This document shows, piece after piece, positions 18,534-27,679 of a DNA stretch of 49,595 bases. The first letter of the stretch is position 1. Each line of letters begins with the position of its first letter. The DNA comes from Gammaproteobacteria bacterium (GTDB lineage Bacteria > Pseudomonadota > Gammaproteobacteria > Pseudomonadales > Azotimanducaceae), in assembly GCA_016874135.1 (NCBI GenBank), contig VGVE01000013.1, forward strand, positions 1 through 49,595. Reading direction: 5' to 3'. The position numbers and the translations under genes are program-made. The notes below the pieces were generated by a model. It saw only the letters and a program-made list of their open reading frames with translations. It was not told the DNA's origin and did no database searches.

Positions 18534-20738
18534 TTGAGCAATCCCAGGACAGCTAACGGCTCCTACTTTGTCGCGCGGCTGGCCGAACGGGCCAAGTCGC
18601 CGAGTGTTGCTTCGCCTATCGATTTCCCAGCCCTGCGCGATCGTTACCTGGTTCACTATCTCGACCCGCGCCAGGTCGAGCAGGTTGAACTGGCATGGCG
18701 GTATGCGGCGGAAAAACATGCCGGCCAGATGCGCCGCACCGGCCATCCCTACATTTCCCACCCTTTGGCCGTGTCTGAAATCCTCGCCTCGATGCGCATG
18801 GACCACCAATCACTGATGGCGGCACTTCTGCACGACGTCATCGAAGACACCAACACCAGCAAACACACACTGGCTGAATGTTTCGGCCAGCCTGTTGCCG
18901 AGCTGGTGGAAGGTGTCTCGAAACTGTCCAAGATCTTCAAGACCCGCGCCGAAGCCCAAGCCGAGACGTTCCAGCGTCTGGCACTCGCCATGGCAAAGGA
19001 CATACGGGTCATCATGGTGAAGATGGCCGACCGGCTGCACAACATGCGCACCATCGGGGTGATGAGCGACGAACAGCGCAAGCGTGTCGCCAGGGAAACC
19101 CTCGATTTTTATGCGCCCATCGCTGATCGCCTCGGCATCCATCACATGAAGATCGAGTTCGAGGAACTCGGCTTCGAGGCGTTGTATCCGTTGCGGGCGG
19201 ACCGGATATCAAGGGCTGTCTCCTCAGCGAAGGGTCGCCGCAAAGAGCTCATGGAAGAAGTTCGCACGGCCATCGCCAGCGCGTTGATGCGCGAAGGTAT
19301 CCAAGCGTCAGTGCATGCGCGGGAGAAGCACCTCTATTCGATCTACCGGAAGATGCGCTCACAGCACAAGTCGTTCCGGGAAATCACCGACGTGTTCGGA
19401 TTCAGGATTGTCGTCGCCCAGGCTGATGAGTGCTATCGCGCCCTCGGCGTCATGCACAACCTCTACAAACCCGTTGCCGGCCGCTTCAAGGACTACATCG
19501 CGATCCCCAAGAAAAACGGCTATCAGTCACTCCACACCACGTTGTTCAGCATGCACGGCGTGCCGATAGAGGTGCAGATCCGCACCAAACACATGGAGTC
19601 TGTGGCACTGCACGGGATCGCCGGGCACTGGTTGTACAAGAGTTCCGACGGCGGCGAATTTGCCTACAGCCAGCAGCGCGCCAGGCAATGGGTGCGCGAT
19701 CTGCTTGAACTGCAGCAACGCGCCGGTAATCCGCTGGAGTTCATCGACAGCCTCAAGAATGACCTCTTTCCGGACGAGGTTTATGTGTTCACGCCGCGAG
19801 GTGATATCAAGGAATTGCCAAGAGGCGCCTGTGCTGTGGACTTCGCCTACGCAATCCATACCGATATCGGCAACAGCTGCAATTCCTGCCTCGTCGACAA
19901 TACGCCAGCCCCCCTCTCACAACAGCTGCAGAGTGGTCAGGTGGTGCAGATCAATACCGTCCGTGGCGGCTTGCCAAGCCCCGAGTGGCTGACCTTTGTG
20001 GTGACAAGCAAAGCCCGTTCGGCTATTCGGGATGCGCTGAAGACCCAGGAGACCTCTCAATCCATCGCCCTGGGCGAGCGCCTGCTGAACCGATCGCTCG
20101 CCAGCGTCAACCGGAGTATCCGCGACTTCGACTTCCGCAGGCTGAGGCGCCTGCTCCAGGCGTTTGGTGTTCGCCGCCTGGATGAGCTTCTGGCAGCGAT
20201 CGGCAATGGCGACCAGATGGCCTACGTCGTCGCCCAACGGCTGGTTTCAGCGGACGACCCTGGGTCCGAAACCGTGTTTGTCGAACATGACGGCCCGGTG
20301 AACATCCGCGGTGGCGAAGGTCTGGTGGTGAAGTACGCGCGTTGTTGTGGGCCTGTTCCCGGCGATGCCATCGTCGGCCACATGACACCCGGCAAAGGCT
20401 TTGTCGTTCATATTGAAACCTGCGCCAACATCATGGAAATCCGTAGGCGAAAATCGAGTGACATCATTCCGGCGCGATGGTCGACAAGCATCCGCGGAGA
20501 ATTTCTCACCGCGTTGCGCATCGACGTGGATCAACGCAAAGGCATCATCGCGGAGATCGCCACCACACTGACCGATACCGATGCCAGCATCGATACGTTG
20601 AATGTGGAAGAGCGCAATGCCAACGTGACCAGCGTAATCGTCAATATTGGCGTGCGCAGCAGAACGCACCTGGCCCGGGTGATGCGTCGTGTGCGGGCCA
20701 TTGGTGCAACCCTGTCGATCGCGCGATGCGGCCAGTAA
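18534..20738 (+). CDS. spoT: Bifunctional (p)ppGpp synthetase/hydrolase
   Basis: Makes and degrades the alarmone ppGpp. 734 residues: an N-terminal HD hydrolase domain with HPYISHPLAV and LLHDVIEDT (His100, Asp101) and KMADRLHNMRT; a synthetase domain (about 245-365) with DVFGFRIVV and KDYIAIPKKNGYQSLHTTL; a TGS domain (about 418-480) with VFTPRGDIKELPRGACAVDFAY; a conserved Cys region with KYARCCGPVPGD; and a C-terminal ACT domain (about 660-734). Both catalytic halves look intact. The start is a TTG because the frame is closed by the TGA at 18513 just upstream; no ribosome binding site is visible and a hairpin precedes it. Confidence 0.96.
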   Translation: MSNPRTANGSYFVARLAERAKSPSVASPIDFPALRDRYLVHYLDPRQVEQVELAWRYAAEKHAGQMRRTGHPYISHPLAVSEILASMRMDHQSLMAALLHDVIEDTNTSKHTLAECFGQPVAELVEGVSKLSKIFKTRAEAQAETFQRLALAMAKDIRVIMVKMADRLHNMRTIGVMSDEQRKRVARETLDFYAPIADRLGIHHMKIEFEELGFEALYPLRADRISRAVSSAKGRRKELMEEVRTAIASALMREGIQASVHAREKHLYSIYRKMRSQHKSFREITDVFGFRIVVAQADECYRALGVMHNLYKPVAGRFKDYIAIPKKNGYQSLHTTLFSMHGVPIEVQIRTKHMESVALHGIAGHWLYKSSDGGEFAYSQQRARQWVRDLLELQQRAGNPLEFIDSLKNDLFPDEVYVFTPRGDIKELPRGACAVDFAYAIHTDIGNSCNSCLVDNTPAPLSQQLQSGQVVQINTVRGGLPSPEWLTFVVTSKARSAIRDALKTQETSQSIALGERLLNRSLASVNRSIRDFDFRRLRRLLQAFGVRRLDELLAAIGNGDQMAYVVAQRLVSADDPGSETVFVEHDGPVNIRGGEGLVVKYARCCGPVPGDAIVGHMTPGKGFVVHIETCANIMEIRRRKSSDIIPARWSTSIRGEFLTALRIDVDQRKGIIAEIATTLTDTDASIDTLNVEERNANVTSVIVNIGVRSRTHLARVMRRVRAIGATLSIARCGQ

Positions 20739-20788
20739 CGGACTATTCCGGTGGCGTCCAACCTTTACAGATACTCCAGGTAACTTCA

Positions 20789-21172
20789 TTGAACCGAAAG
20801 ATCATCACCACGCCACTCGCACCTTCCGCCATCGGCACTTACTCACAGGCCGTTCTCGCAGGAAACACGCTGTACATTTCCGGTCAGATTCCTCTGGATC
20901 CGGCAACCGGAGTCCTGGTGGAAGGCTCCTTCGAAGATCGCGCAGAGCGGGTTTTCCTCAATCTCAAAGCCATCGCGCAGGCAGCCGATATGTCGCTGGG
21001 CGATGCAGTCAAAGTCACCGTGTTTCTGACGGATCTGGGCACGTTTCAGCAGCTGAACGGCGTCATGGAACGTCACTTCCCTGCGCCCTGGCCGGCACGA
21101 GCTGCAGTGCAAGTTGCAGCGTTGCCCCGCGGCACCGACGTTGAGGTGGACGCGATTCTGGTAAGGACTTGA
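20789..21172 (+). CDS. ridA: RidA family enamine/imine deaminase
   Basis: Hydrolyses reactive enamines and imines released by PLP enzymes, protecting branched-chain amino acid synthesis. The 127 residues have PLAPSAIGTYSQAVLAGNTLYISGQ, the substrate Arg in WPARAAVQVAALPRG, and a C-terminal VEVDAILVRT, as in the RidA/YjgF family. The conserved protein begins at the TTG 20789 (MNRKIITTPLAPSA); the open frame upstream lies inside spoT. Its stop overlaps the TTG of recG (TTGA). The spoT-ridA-recG order is common in gammaproteobacteria. Confidence 0.95.
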   Translation: MNRKIITTPLAPSAIGTYSQAVLAGNTLYISGQIPLDPATGVLVEGSFEDRAERVFLNLKAIAQAADMSLGDAVKVTVFLTDLGTFQQLNGVMERHFPAPWPARAAVQVAALPRGTDVEVDAILVRT

Positions 21173-23178
21173 CCGAACCGCTACCCCTGCAACCGGTCGG
21201 TACCCTAAAGGGGGTTGGGCCCGGAACCCGGATCGCGCTGGCGAAGCTGGGCATTGGCACCCTGCGGCAGTTGATGTTCCACGTGCCTTACCGCTACGAA
21301 GATCGCACCCGCATTACACCGCTCAACGAACTCCGGCAGGCGGCTGACTATCAGGTGGTCGGCCGGGTGCTCTCGGCCACTGCAATCCGCACAAGGCAGC
21401 CCGGGCTGCTGGTGGTAATCACTGACGACGCCGCTGAGCTGACTCTTCGGTTCTTTCGCGCTCACCCCCGTCAAGCCGCCCGTTTTCAAACCGGGGCCTG
21501 GGTGCGTGCATTCGGCCCCGTACAGCTGGTTGGTCGACATCTGGAGATGTTCCACCCGGATTGCGAAGTTTCATACGATTTCCCGTCACCACCTTCGCCG
21601 GAATTGACACCTGTTTATCCATCGACGGCACAACTCCCACAATCACGGCTGCGCAAGTTGATCGGCCAGTGTTGTGCGCTGCCATGGCCTGATCTTGAAG
21701 GTCTGCCTTGGTCCGCACTGAAAACAATCCATGCGCCTCCCGAGAACATCGGATCAGTGCTCGAAACTGCTCGCAAGAGCCTCGCTCTCGACGAATTGAC
21801 CGCCTATCGCCTGGTGATGAACGAACTGACGCGGGACCGACTCGCATCAACAGCTGAAGCTTTGCTGCGGGGTCCGGGTCTCGGCCGCAAACTGCTCGAA
21901 CAACTGGGTTTTGATCTGACCGGTGCACAGCGCAAGGTCTTGAAGGAGGTTCTTACAGACCTCGAGCGTCCCGTACCGATGTTGCGGCTGCTGCAGGGTG
22001 ACGTCGGCTCCGGCAAAACCATCATCGCCGCATTCGCCGCCATACGCGCCGCTGAACGAGGTTGTCAGACCGTGGTGATGGCGCCCACTGAACTGCTTGC
22101 TACGCAGTTGTACCAGAACTTCTCGCAGTGGCTTGAACCCCTCGGTATCCGTACCGGATTCCTCATCTCCTCGCGCAGCGCTGCGGAGAAACGCGACACG
22201 ATAGATTCGATCACACGCGGAGAGATCGATGTTGTCGTCGGCACGCACGCACTGATCGAGGACAACGTCTCGTTCAAAAGGCTCGCCCTCGTGGTTATTG
22301 ATGAACAACATCGCTTCGGCGTTCACCAGCGCATGTTGCTGCGAGACAAGGGTTCGCGGCCCCACCAGCTCGTGATGACCGCCACTCCCATTCCGAGAAC
22401 ACTCAACCTTACGCTCTATGCCGACATGGACGTTTCGGTACTGGATGAGCTGCCGCCGGGCCGCTCGCCCATCGCGACGCGTGTGATGCACCAGAAGCAG
22501 CGCACTATGCTCATCGAATGGCTGAAAACCCGGCTCCAGGCAGGCGAGCAGGCTTACTGGGTTTGCACACTCATCGAGACCAACGACGACATACCGGCGC
22601 GGGCCGCGGAAGACGCATTCGAACAGTTGTCCGCTGAGCTTGCCGGCTTTCGCATCGGGCTCATGCACGGCAGGCTGAAGGGTGATCTGAAACAGGAGGT
22701 ATTCGAACAGTTCCGGTCAGGTGCGATCGATCTGTTGGTTGCAACCACTGTGATCGAAGTCGGCGTTGACGTTCCAAACGCTACCACCATCGTCATCGAA
22801 GACCCCGAACGTCTGGGAATTGCACAGTTGCACCAGCTGCGAGGCCGTGTCGGGAGAGGGACACTGGCGGGTTACTGCGTTCTTCTGCACCAGGGCGGCT
22901 TGTCCGCTGTTGCCAGAGAGCGCCTGCGCGCGCTGAGGGATCATCACGACGGCTTTCGTCTCGCTGAAATCGATCTCGAGCTCCGTGGACCGGGAGAAGC
23001 TCTAGGGACACGGCAGACTGGCGAGGCGGCCTTTCTGTTCGCAGAGCCTCAGCAAGACCCTGCGCTGCTGCAACTGGCCAGCGACCGCGCCGCCCACATC
23101 GTAACGGTAGCGCCAGATGTTGCCGATCGTCTCCTGAACGTCTGGATTCACAGCGGCAATAGCACGCTGACCGTCTAA
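21169..23178 (+). CDS. recG: ATP-dependent DNA helicase RecG
   Basis: Remodels stalled replication forks and branch-migrates Holliday junctions. 669 residues: an N-terminal wedge and OB domain (about 1-150, with PYRYEDRTRI), Walker A GDVGSGKT (277-284), the DEQH box (378-381), motif III TATPIPRTL, and C-terminal helicase motifs with LMHGRLKGDLK, VATTVIEVGVDVPNA and QLRGRVGRG. The start is a TTG overlapping the ridA stop, with AAGGA just before it. It is the last gene of the yicC-to-recG operon; no clear terminator is seen behind it. Confidence 0.97.
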   Translation: MTEPLPLQPVGTLKGVGPGTRIALAKLGIGTLRQLMFHVPYRYEDRTRITPLNELRQAADYQVVGRVLSATAIRTRQPGLLVVITDDAAELTLRFFRAHPRQAARFQTGAWVRAFGPVQLVGRHLEMFHPDCEVSYDFPSPPSPELTPVYPSTAQLPQSRLRKLIGQCCALPWPDLEGLPWSALKTIHAPPENIGSVLETARKSLALDELTAYRLVMNELTRDRLASTAEALLRGPGLGRKLLEQLGFDLTGAQRKVLKEVLTDLERPVPMLRLLQGDVGSGKTIIAAFAAIRAAERGCQTVVMAPTELLATQLYQNFSQWLEPLGIRTGFLISSRSAAEKRDTIDSITRGEIDVVVGTHALIEDNVSFKRLALVVIDEQHRFGVHQRMLLRDKGSRPHQLVMTATPIPRTLNLTLYADMDVSVLDELPPGRSPIATRVMHQKQRTMLIEWLKTRLQAGEQAYWVCTLIETNDDIPARAAEDAFEQLSAELAGFRIGLMHGRLKGDLKQEVFEQFRSGAIDLLVATTVIEVGVDVPNATTIVIEDPERLGIAQLHQLRGRVGRGTLAGYCVLLHQGGLSAVARERLRALRDHHDGFRLAEIDLELRGPGEALGTRQTGEAAFLFAEPQQDPALLQLASDRAAHIVTVAPDVADRLLNVWIHSGNSTLTV

Positions 23179-23303
23179 GTTACCTTCGCTGAATTCGTCT
23201 GCTGAACTCTTCTTGCCGACTGGTTCGCATTTTGATGCTCTGTAGCTGGTGAACTTGGCGCTGTTTCCTAGAATTTTGCATCGCCGTTATGGAGTTGCGC
23301 CGT

Positions 23304-24554
23304 ATGCAAGATACGCCTCAGGTTATTCACTTGCGGGCGACTGCGCTCGTCAGTGCGAACTCCGGACAATCCTGCGTCGTCTTGCATCGAGCAGACCAGA
23401 TTTTCGACCTCGTCCGATTCAACCAGCAGAACGCGGTCAACTAGCGCGCACTCCCAACGGAAGATCTCCGTGGACTGCGATGGTCTGACGTGCAGTGCGA
23501 GCGCGAAGCGTGGATGGATCGGGGCGTGGTTGAAGCACAACTCGTCGCTGTCCTTGATTCGCTTAAGCCTGATGAGGACGGGCGCCGAATTCTGCAACCA
23601 TCCAGCATCCTGCACACAGGCACTATCGACTGTGCGTTCGATCTGCCGGTGATGGACGATCACGATAGCGATCTTGATCGCATCCACTCGAGCATCACGA
23701 CCTTCACCAAAAGACGGCTGCTTGCCCGCCTCGATGAAACGCTGGAGATCCCACCGCTGCCAGCGGCAGCACAGCGCATTCTCGCCCTCAAATCCAATCC
23801 GGACTATTCGCTTCAGGAGCTCGTGAAAGTGAAGAAGATCGATCCTTCCATCGCTGCGTGGGTAATGTCCTGAGCGAACTCGGCCTTCTACGCTGCGAGT
23901 CCACCACCACGCTCACTGGGCGATGCGATCATGCGGGTTCTGGGAACAGACCTGGTCATGAATCTGGCGCTCGGACTGGCACTCGCTGGCAGTCTTCGCC
24001 TGCCCGAGCATCAAGTGCGAGGCATACCCCCGTTTTGGACAGAAGCGGTGTACACGGCAACCGCCGTCGAGGCACTTGCTCGCCGCGGTGATGCGACCAC
24101 TCGATCCACCGCTGGCTTCGCTTATCTCACCGGGCTAATGGCCAACTACGGCACCCTCGTGCTTGGACACGTTTTTCCGCCGCAATATGCGCACATCTGC
24201 CTGCTGCAGGAAGCCAGCCCGGGGCTGCCCGCGTGCATGATCGACACGCATGTCTTGCAAGTGTCCAGGGAAGTCCTGGCTTCGGCGCTTTTCGATCTCT
24301 GGGGACTTCCGGAGGAGATTACCGTCGCTGTCCGGGAGCAACACCATCCGGATTATCAGGGCAGCTTCGACCGGGTCGTCAGGTTGCTCCAGGCCGCCCG
24401 AACGTTACTCGGATATGGCGCCTTCGCTGATTCGTCCATCGAAGATGCAGACCTTGCCGCGATCGGTCTTCGATCCGATGACCTTGATCAGGTCGGGGCG
24501 CTCTTGGTGGAGTCACGAGATGCCCTGGACGGCCTGGCACGAGCAGTGGCCTGA
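23304..24554 (+). pseudogene. HDOD-domain protein gene interrupted by two in-frame stop codons
   Basis: One reading frame runs from ATG 23304 (GGAG nine bases upstream) to the stop at 24552-24554. It is broken only by TAG at 23442-23444 and TGA at 23871-23873; no frameshift is needed. The HDOD domain begins ARLDETLEIPPLPAAAQRIL and runs through IDPSIAAWVMS, the TGA, then ANSAFYAASPPPRSLGDAIM, MRVLGTDLVMNLALGLALA, and a later VREQHH. The TGA sits just before the conserved ANSAFY, where TGG would restore the protein. The first 140 residues are not firmly recognised; in Pseudomonas a YbaK-like domain is fused to HDOD near recG. HDOD proteins usually act in signalling. It is either a recent pseudogene or affected by base errors. 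Confidence 0.85.
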
Positions 24555-24592
24555 TCCGGGATTCTTGGGAAGGATCAGTTCGGTGACGCGAA

Positions 24593-24760
24593 TCAACCGA
24601 CTTCGATCATCTCAAAATCTTCTTTGCTGACACCGCACTCAGGGCAGACAAAGTCCTCAGGCACATCCTCCCAGGCGGTACCAGGGGCGATGCTTTCCTC
24701 TTCACAGCCTTCGGCCTCGTCATAGATCCAGCCGCAGACAATACACTGCCACTTGCGCAT
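24593..24760 (-). CDS. rubA: Rubredoxin
   Basis: A 55-residue iron protein read from the ATG at 24760: MRKWQCIVCGWIYDEAEG, then TAWEDVPEDFVCPECGVSKE and DFEMIEVG. The two CxxCG knuckles (Cys6, Cys9, Cys39, Cys42) bind one iron. A third, non-ligand cysteine lies in EGCEEES, where related proteins have Trp. Rubredoxins pass electrons to alkane hydroxylases and other oxidases; no rubredoxin reductase or hydroxylase gene is in the window, so the partner is unknown. It diverges from ubiA, and a rubredoxin in this neighbourhood is also known in Pseudomonas. Confidence 0.95.
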   Translation of the reverse strand: MRKWQCIVCGWIYDEAEGCEEESIAPGTAWEDVPEDFVCPECGVSKEDFEMIEVG

Positions 24761-24854
24761 GAGCGGATGTCACCCCTGTTTTGAAGGCGCGCTAACTTAA
24801 TGGCCGTCCCTGGAAATTGCAAACCACTGCGCTTGGTCGAACAGGGATGGTAAA

Positions 24855-25781
24855 TTGCGCCGAAACCGCATCGCGGCAGCTGATTTCGTGCATACCACTG
24901 CTTCCTTCGCCTACTGGCTGGCCTATTTGCGTCTTGCCAGACTGGACCGCCCGGTTGGCACCCTGCTCCTCCTTTGGCCCACCCTGGCAGCGTTGTTTCT
25001 CGCCGCCGACGCGCTTCCGGATTTGCGCCTGCTCGCCATTTTTGCGCTCGGGACCATACTGATGCGCAGCGCCGGCTGCGTGATCAATGACATCCTTGAC
25101 CGCAACCACGATGGACTGGTCGAACGTACGCGTAACAGGGCACTTCCAGCCGGAGATTTGCAGCTCCTCGAGGCCGTGGTGTTTTTGGTGCTCCTGCTGT
25201 CTGCCGCCTTCTCTGTGGCACTGATGCTCACATGGGCCACTCTCGTCGTTGCCTGTGCAGGGTTGCTGATCGCCATCATCTATCCGTTGATGAAGCGCCT
25301 CACCTATCTGCCGCAGGTCGTGCTGGGTGCAGCGTTCAGCTGGGGATTGCTCATGGCATGGACCGAGGTGCATGGCTCGATCCCGCGCGAATGCTGGTTG
25401 CTGTTTACCGGAAGCCTGATCTGGATCGTCGCCTATGACACCTGGTACGCGATGGTCGATCGGGAGGACGACCTCAAGGCGGGTATCAAATCAACCGCAA
25501 TACTCTTCGGCGCCCTCGACCGTAATGTGATCGGCTCGCTCCAGCTGCTGGCGCTGCTGGTGTTCGGCTTGTTTGGCTGGCAGACCGAGTCCGGGCTCTT
25601 CTGGTACGCAGGTCTCGCAGCCATGGCCGCTACTTTCTGGTTCCAGCGTCGTATCACGACCCGTCGCGACAAGACCGCGTGTTTCAAGGCGTTCAGCAAC
25701 AACGTCTGGTCCGGGTTCGGACTGTTCGCAGGTGCGGTCATGGATCGAACCCTCTGGCCCTGGATTAGCAGCCTTGTTTAA
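24855..25781 (+). CDS. ubiA: 4-hydroxybenzoate polyprenyltransferase
   Basis: Inner-membrane prenyltransferase that attaches the polyprenyl tail to 4-hydroxybenzoate in ubiquinone synthesis. About nine membrane helices. It has the first aspartate motif NDILDRNHDGLVERT and the second YDTWYAMVDREDDLKAGIKSTA, plus LDRPVGTLLLLWPTL near the N-terminus. 308 residues from the TTG at 24855, which has AGGGA about seven bases before it; an ATG nearby is out of frame. The chorismate lyase gene ubiC, often adjacent, is not here. The end overlaps the TRAP dctQ gene by eight bases under the start used there. Confidence 0.95.
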   Translation: MRRNRIAAADFVHTTASFAYWLAYLRLARLDRPVGTLLLLWPTLAALFLAADALPDLRLLAIFALGTILMRSAGCVINDILDRNHDGLVERTRNRALPAGDLQLLEAVVFLVLLLSAAFSVALMLTWATLVVACAGLLIAIIYPLMKRLTYLPQVVLGAAFSWGLLMAWTEVHGSIPRECWLLFTGSLIWIVAYDTWYAMVDREDDLKAGIKSTAILFGALDRNVIGSLQLLALLVFGLFGWQTESGLFWYAGLAAMAATFWFQRRITTRRDKTACFKAFSNNVWSGFGLFAGAVMDRTLWPWISSLV

Positions 25782-26265
25782 GTGGATTGATGTGCTCAAT
25801 GAGACCATCGGTCGAGTCGTGGCCTGGTTCTCTTTGATCATGGCGCTGCTGATGGTTGGCGTCGTACTGATGCGCTACCTGTTCGATATGGGCACACTGG
25901 TTCTCCAGGAGAGCATCCTCTATCTGCACGGCTTCGGGTTCATGCTGGCGATTCCCTACACGCTCATGAAAGGTGGCCACGTCCGTGTTGATGTGCTCTA
26001 TGGTCGAATGTCGGCCCGAAACCGTTGCTTGGTTGACCTCACGGGCCACCTGTTTCTGCTGCTCCCGGTGTGCATCTTCATTTTCTGGACCAGCTTGCCC
26101 TATGTGGGCGCTTCATGGCGGATCCTCGAAGGTTCCGCTGATATTGGCGGCATCCCGGCGGTGTTCGTGTTGAAAACGTTGATCCCTGTCCTCACTGTTC
26201 TGCTGTTCCTTCAGGGACTCAGAGAAGTGGTTCGTTCTCTTCGAGGCCTGCGATCTGATGCTTGA
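25774..26265 (+). CDS. dctQ: TRAP transporter small permease subunit (DctQ family)
   Basis: A four-helix inner-membrane subunit of a tripartite ATP-independent periplasmic transporter. About 163 residues with helices near 12-35, 45-65, 88-110 and 128-150. LQESILYLHGFGFMLAIPYTLMKGGHVRVDV is the DctQ family signature region. The start is uncertain: TTG 25774 (LFKWIDVLNETIG) or GTG 25792, the latter with GTGGA before it. It follows ubiA without a gap, and its stop overlaps the ATG of dctM. The substrate cannot be told; see dctP. Confidence 0.9.
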   Translation: MFKWIDVLNETIGRVVAWFSLIMALLMVGVVLMRYLFDMGTLVLQESILYLHGFGFMLAIPYTLMKGGHVRVDVLYGRMSARNRCLVDLTGHLFLLLPVCIFIFWTSLPYVGASWRILEGSADIGGIPAVFVLKTLIPVLTVLLFLQGLREVVRSLRGLRSDA

Positions 26266-27643
26266 GTTGATCCCGCTGCTGCTGTTTCTGGCCGTCTTTC
26301 TGGTTCTGATGACGGGCTACCCGGTAGCGATCGCCCTCGCCGGTGTTTCACTGCTTTTTGCAGTTGGTGGGATCGCTGCCGGGGTGTTCATCCCGCATGA
26401 CCTCGGATTCACACCAGGGCGTATCTTCGGAATTATTGGCAATCAGACCCTGATCGCCGTGCCACTGTTTGTGTTCATGGGCGTGGTACTCGAAAAAACC
26501 GACACCGCCCGCAATCTGCTAACAAGTTTATCCACGCGCCTGCGCGGTTTGCCCGGAGGGCTCGGGATCACAGTGGTCATCGTTGGCGCACTACTCGCGG
26601 CGAGTACCGGGATCGTCGGCGCTACTGTGGTTGCCATGGGTCTCATGTCGCTACCCAGCATGCTGGAGGACCGTTACGATCCGGCCCTCTCGACCGGTCT
26701 GATTTGCGCCACCGGCACACTGGGCCAGATCATTCCGCCGTCGATCTCACTGGTTCTGCTCGGGGACGTCCTCGGCAACGCCTATCAGCAGGCGCAGCTT
26801 TCCCAAGGCGTCTTTGCGCCGAAGACAGTTTCTGTTGGGGATCTCTTTGCCGGGGCGTTGATTCCAGGCCTGGTGCTGGTGCTGCTGTATCTGATCTGGG
26901 TTGTCGCCGTGGCTTTGCTCAGGCCGCAACAAGTCGGGCGCGGCGTGGCGCCGGTCACCGGTCAAGCGGAACGACCCTCATCGCCGCCGATTCTGCAAGC
27001 GATGATCGCGCCCATCGTGCTGATACTTCTCGTACTCGGCTCGATCATCGCCGGCATCGCCACACCGACCGAAGCTGCCGGGGTTGGCGCCGTAGGTGCG
27101 CTGGTGCTGGCCATCCTCAGCGGCAAGATGAATGTTCAAACTCTGCGAGCGGTTGGAGAGAGCACACTGCAGACGACCGCGATGGTGTTCTTCATCCTCA
27201 TCGGTGCGTCAATCTTTTCGCTGGTCTTTCGCGGTTTTGGCGGTGATGAAGCAATCGCCCATCTGTTTGATCAAATGCCGGGTGGCGTTTGGGGCGCATT
27301 CGCCATCGTCATGCTGGTGGTGTTCCTGCTCGGGTTCATTCTCGACTTCATCGAGATCATCTTTGTGGTTGTGCCAATCGTTGGCCCGGTCCTGCTGGCC
27401 ATGGGTCTGGATCCCATCTGGCTGGGCGTGATGCTCGCCCTCAACCTGCAGACCTCCTTCCTGACGCCTCCCTTCGGTTTTGCCTTGTTCTATCTGCGCG
27501 GCGTGGCGCCGCCCAGCGTGACCACGATGGATATGTACAAAGGTGTAGTGCCCTTCGTTTGCCTGCAACTCCTGCTGCTGGCAATTCTCTGTGTGTGGCC
27601 GGCGCTCGCGACAGATTTGCCAACATGGCTGCGCGAGCATTGA
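26258..27643 (+). CDS. dctM: TRAP transporter large permease subunit (DctM family)
   Basis: The main channel-forming subunit, with 461 residues and about 12-13 hydrophobic segments. It has MTGYPVAIALAG near the N-terminus, IAVPLFVFMGVVLEKTDTA, LLAASTGIVGATVVAMG, CATGTLGQIIPPSI, GIATPTEAAGVGAVGAL and LNLQTSFLTPPFGFALFYLRGVAP. The last pattern and the binding protein point to the branch that includes TakP- and FcbT-type transporters of oxo-acids and aromatic acids. The ATG overlaps the dctQ stop. Convergent with the crotonase gene; a hairpin lies between the two stops. Confidence 0.95.
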   Translation: MLELIPLLLFLAVFLVLMTGYPVAIALAGVSLLFAVGGIAAGVFIPHDLGFTPGRIFGIIGNQTLIAVPLFVFMGVVLEKTDTARNLLTSLSTRLRGLPGGLGITVVIVGALLAASTGIVGATVVAMGLMSLPSMLEDRYDPALSTGLICATGTLGQIIPPSISLVLLGDVLGNAYQQAQLSQGVFAPKTVSVGDLFAGALIPGLVLVLLYLIWVVAVALLRPQQVGRGVAPVTGQAERPSSPPILQAMIAPIVLILLVLGSIIAGIATPTEAAGVGAVGALVLAILSGKMNVQTLRAVGESTLQTTAMVFFILIGASIFSLVFRGFGGDEAIAHLFDQMPGGVWGAFAIVMLVVFLLGFILDFIEIIFVVVPIVGPVLLAMGLDPIWLGVMLALNLQTSFLTPPFGFALFYLRGVAPPSVTTMDMYKGVVPFVCLQLLLLAILCVWPALATDLPTWLREH

Positions 27644-27644
27644 A

Positions 27645-27679
27645 GACAGAAAACTCGTCTCGCCCAGACGAATCCTGTC
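27645..27679. terminator. Bidirectional hairpin between convergent dctM and crotonase genes
   Basis: An inner stem TCGTCT/AGACGA (27655-27660 and 27666-27671, five-base loop) is nested in an outer stem GACAG/CTGTC (27645-27649 and 27675-27679). On the minus strand the inner stem is followed by GTTTTC. Its place between two convergent stop codons fits a terminator, stronger for the minus strand. Confidence 0.5.

Noticed and set aside
21269..21284. parS-like TGTTCCACGTG inside recG
   Set aside because: Only about 11 of 16 bases fit the consensus and the codons encode conserved RecG sequence (LMFHVPYRYED).
23871..23873. TGA in the HDOD gene as selenocysteine or as Trp in an altered genetic code
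   Set aside because: HDOD proteins have no selenocysteine site here, no SECIS-like stem is evident right after the codon, and many genes in the window end at ordinary TGA stops.
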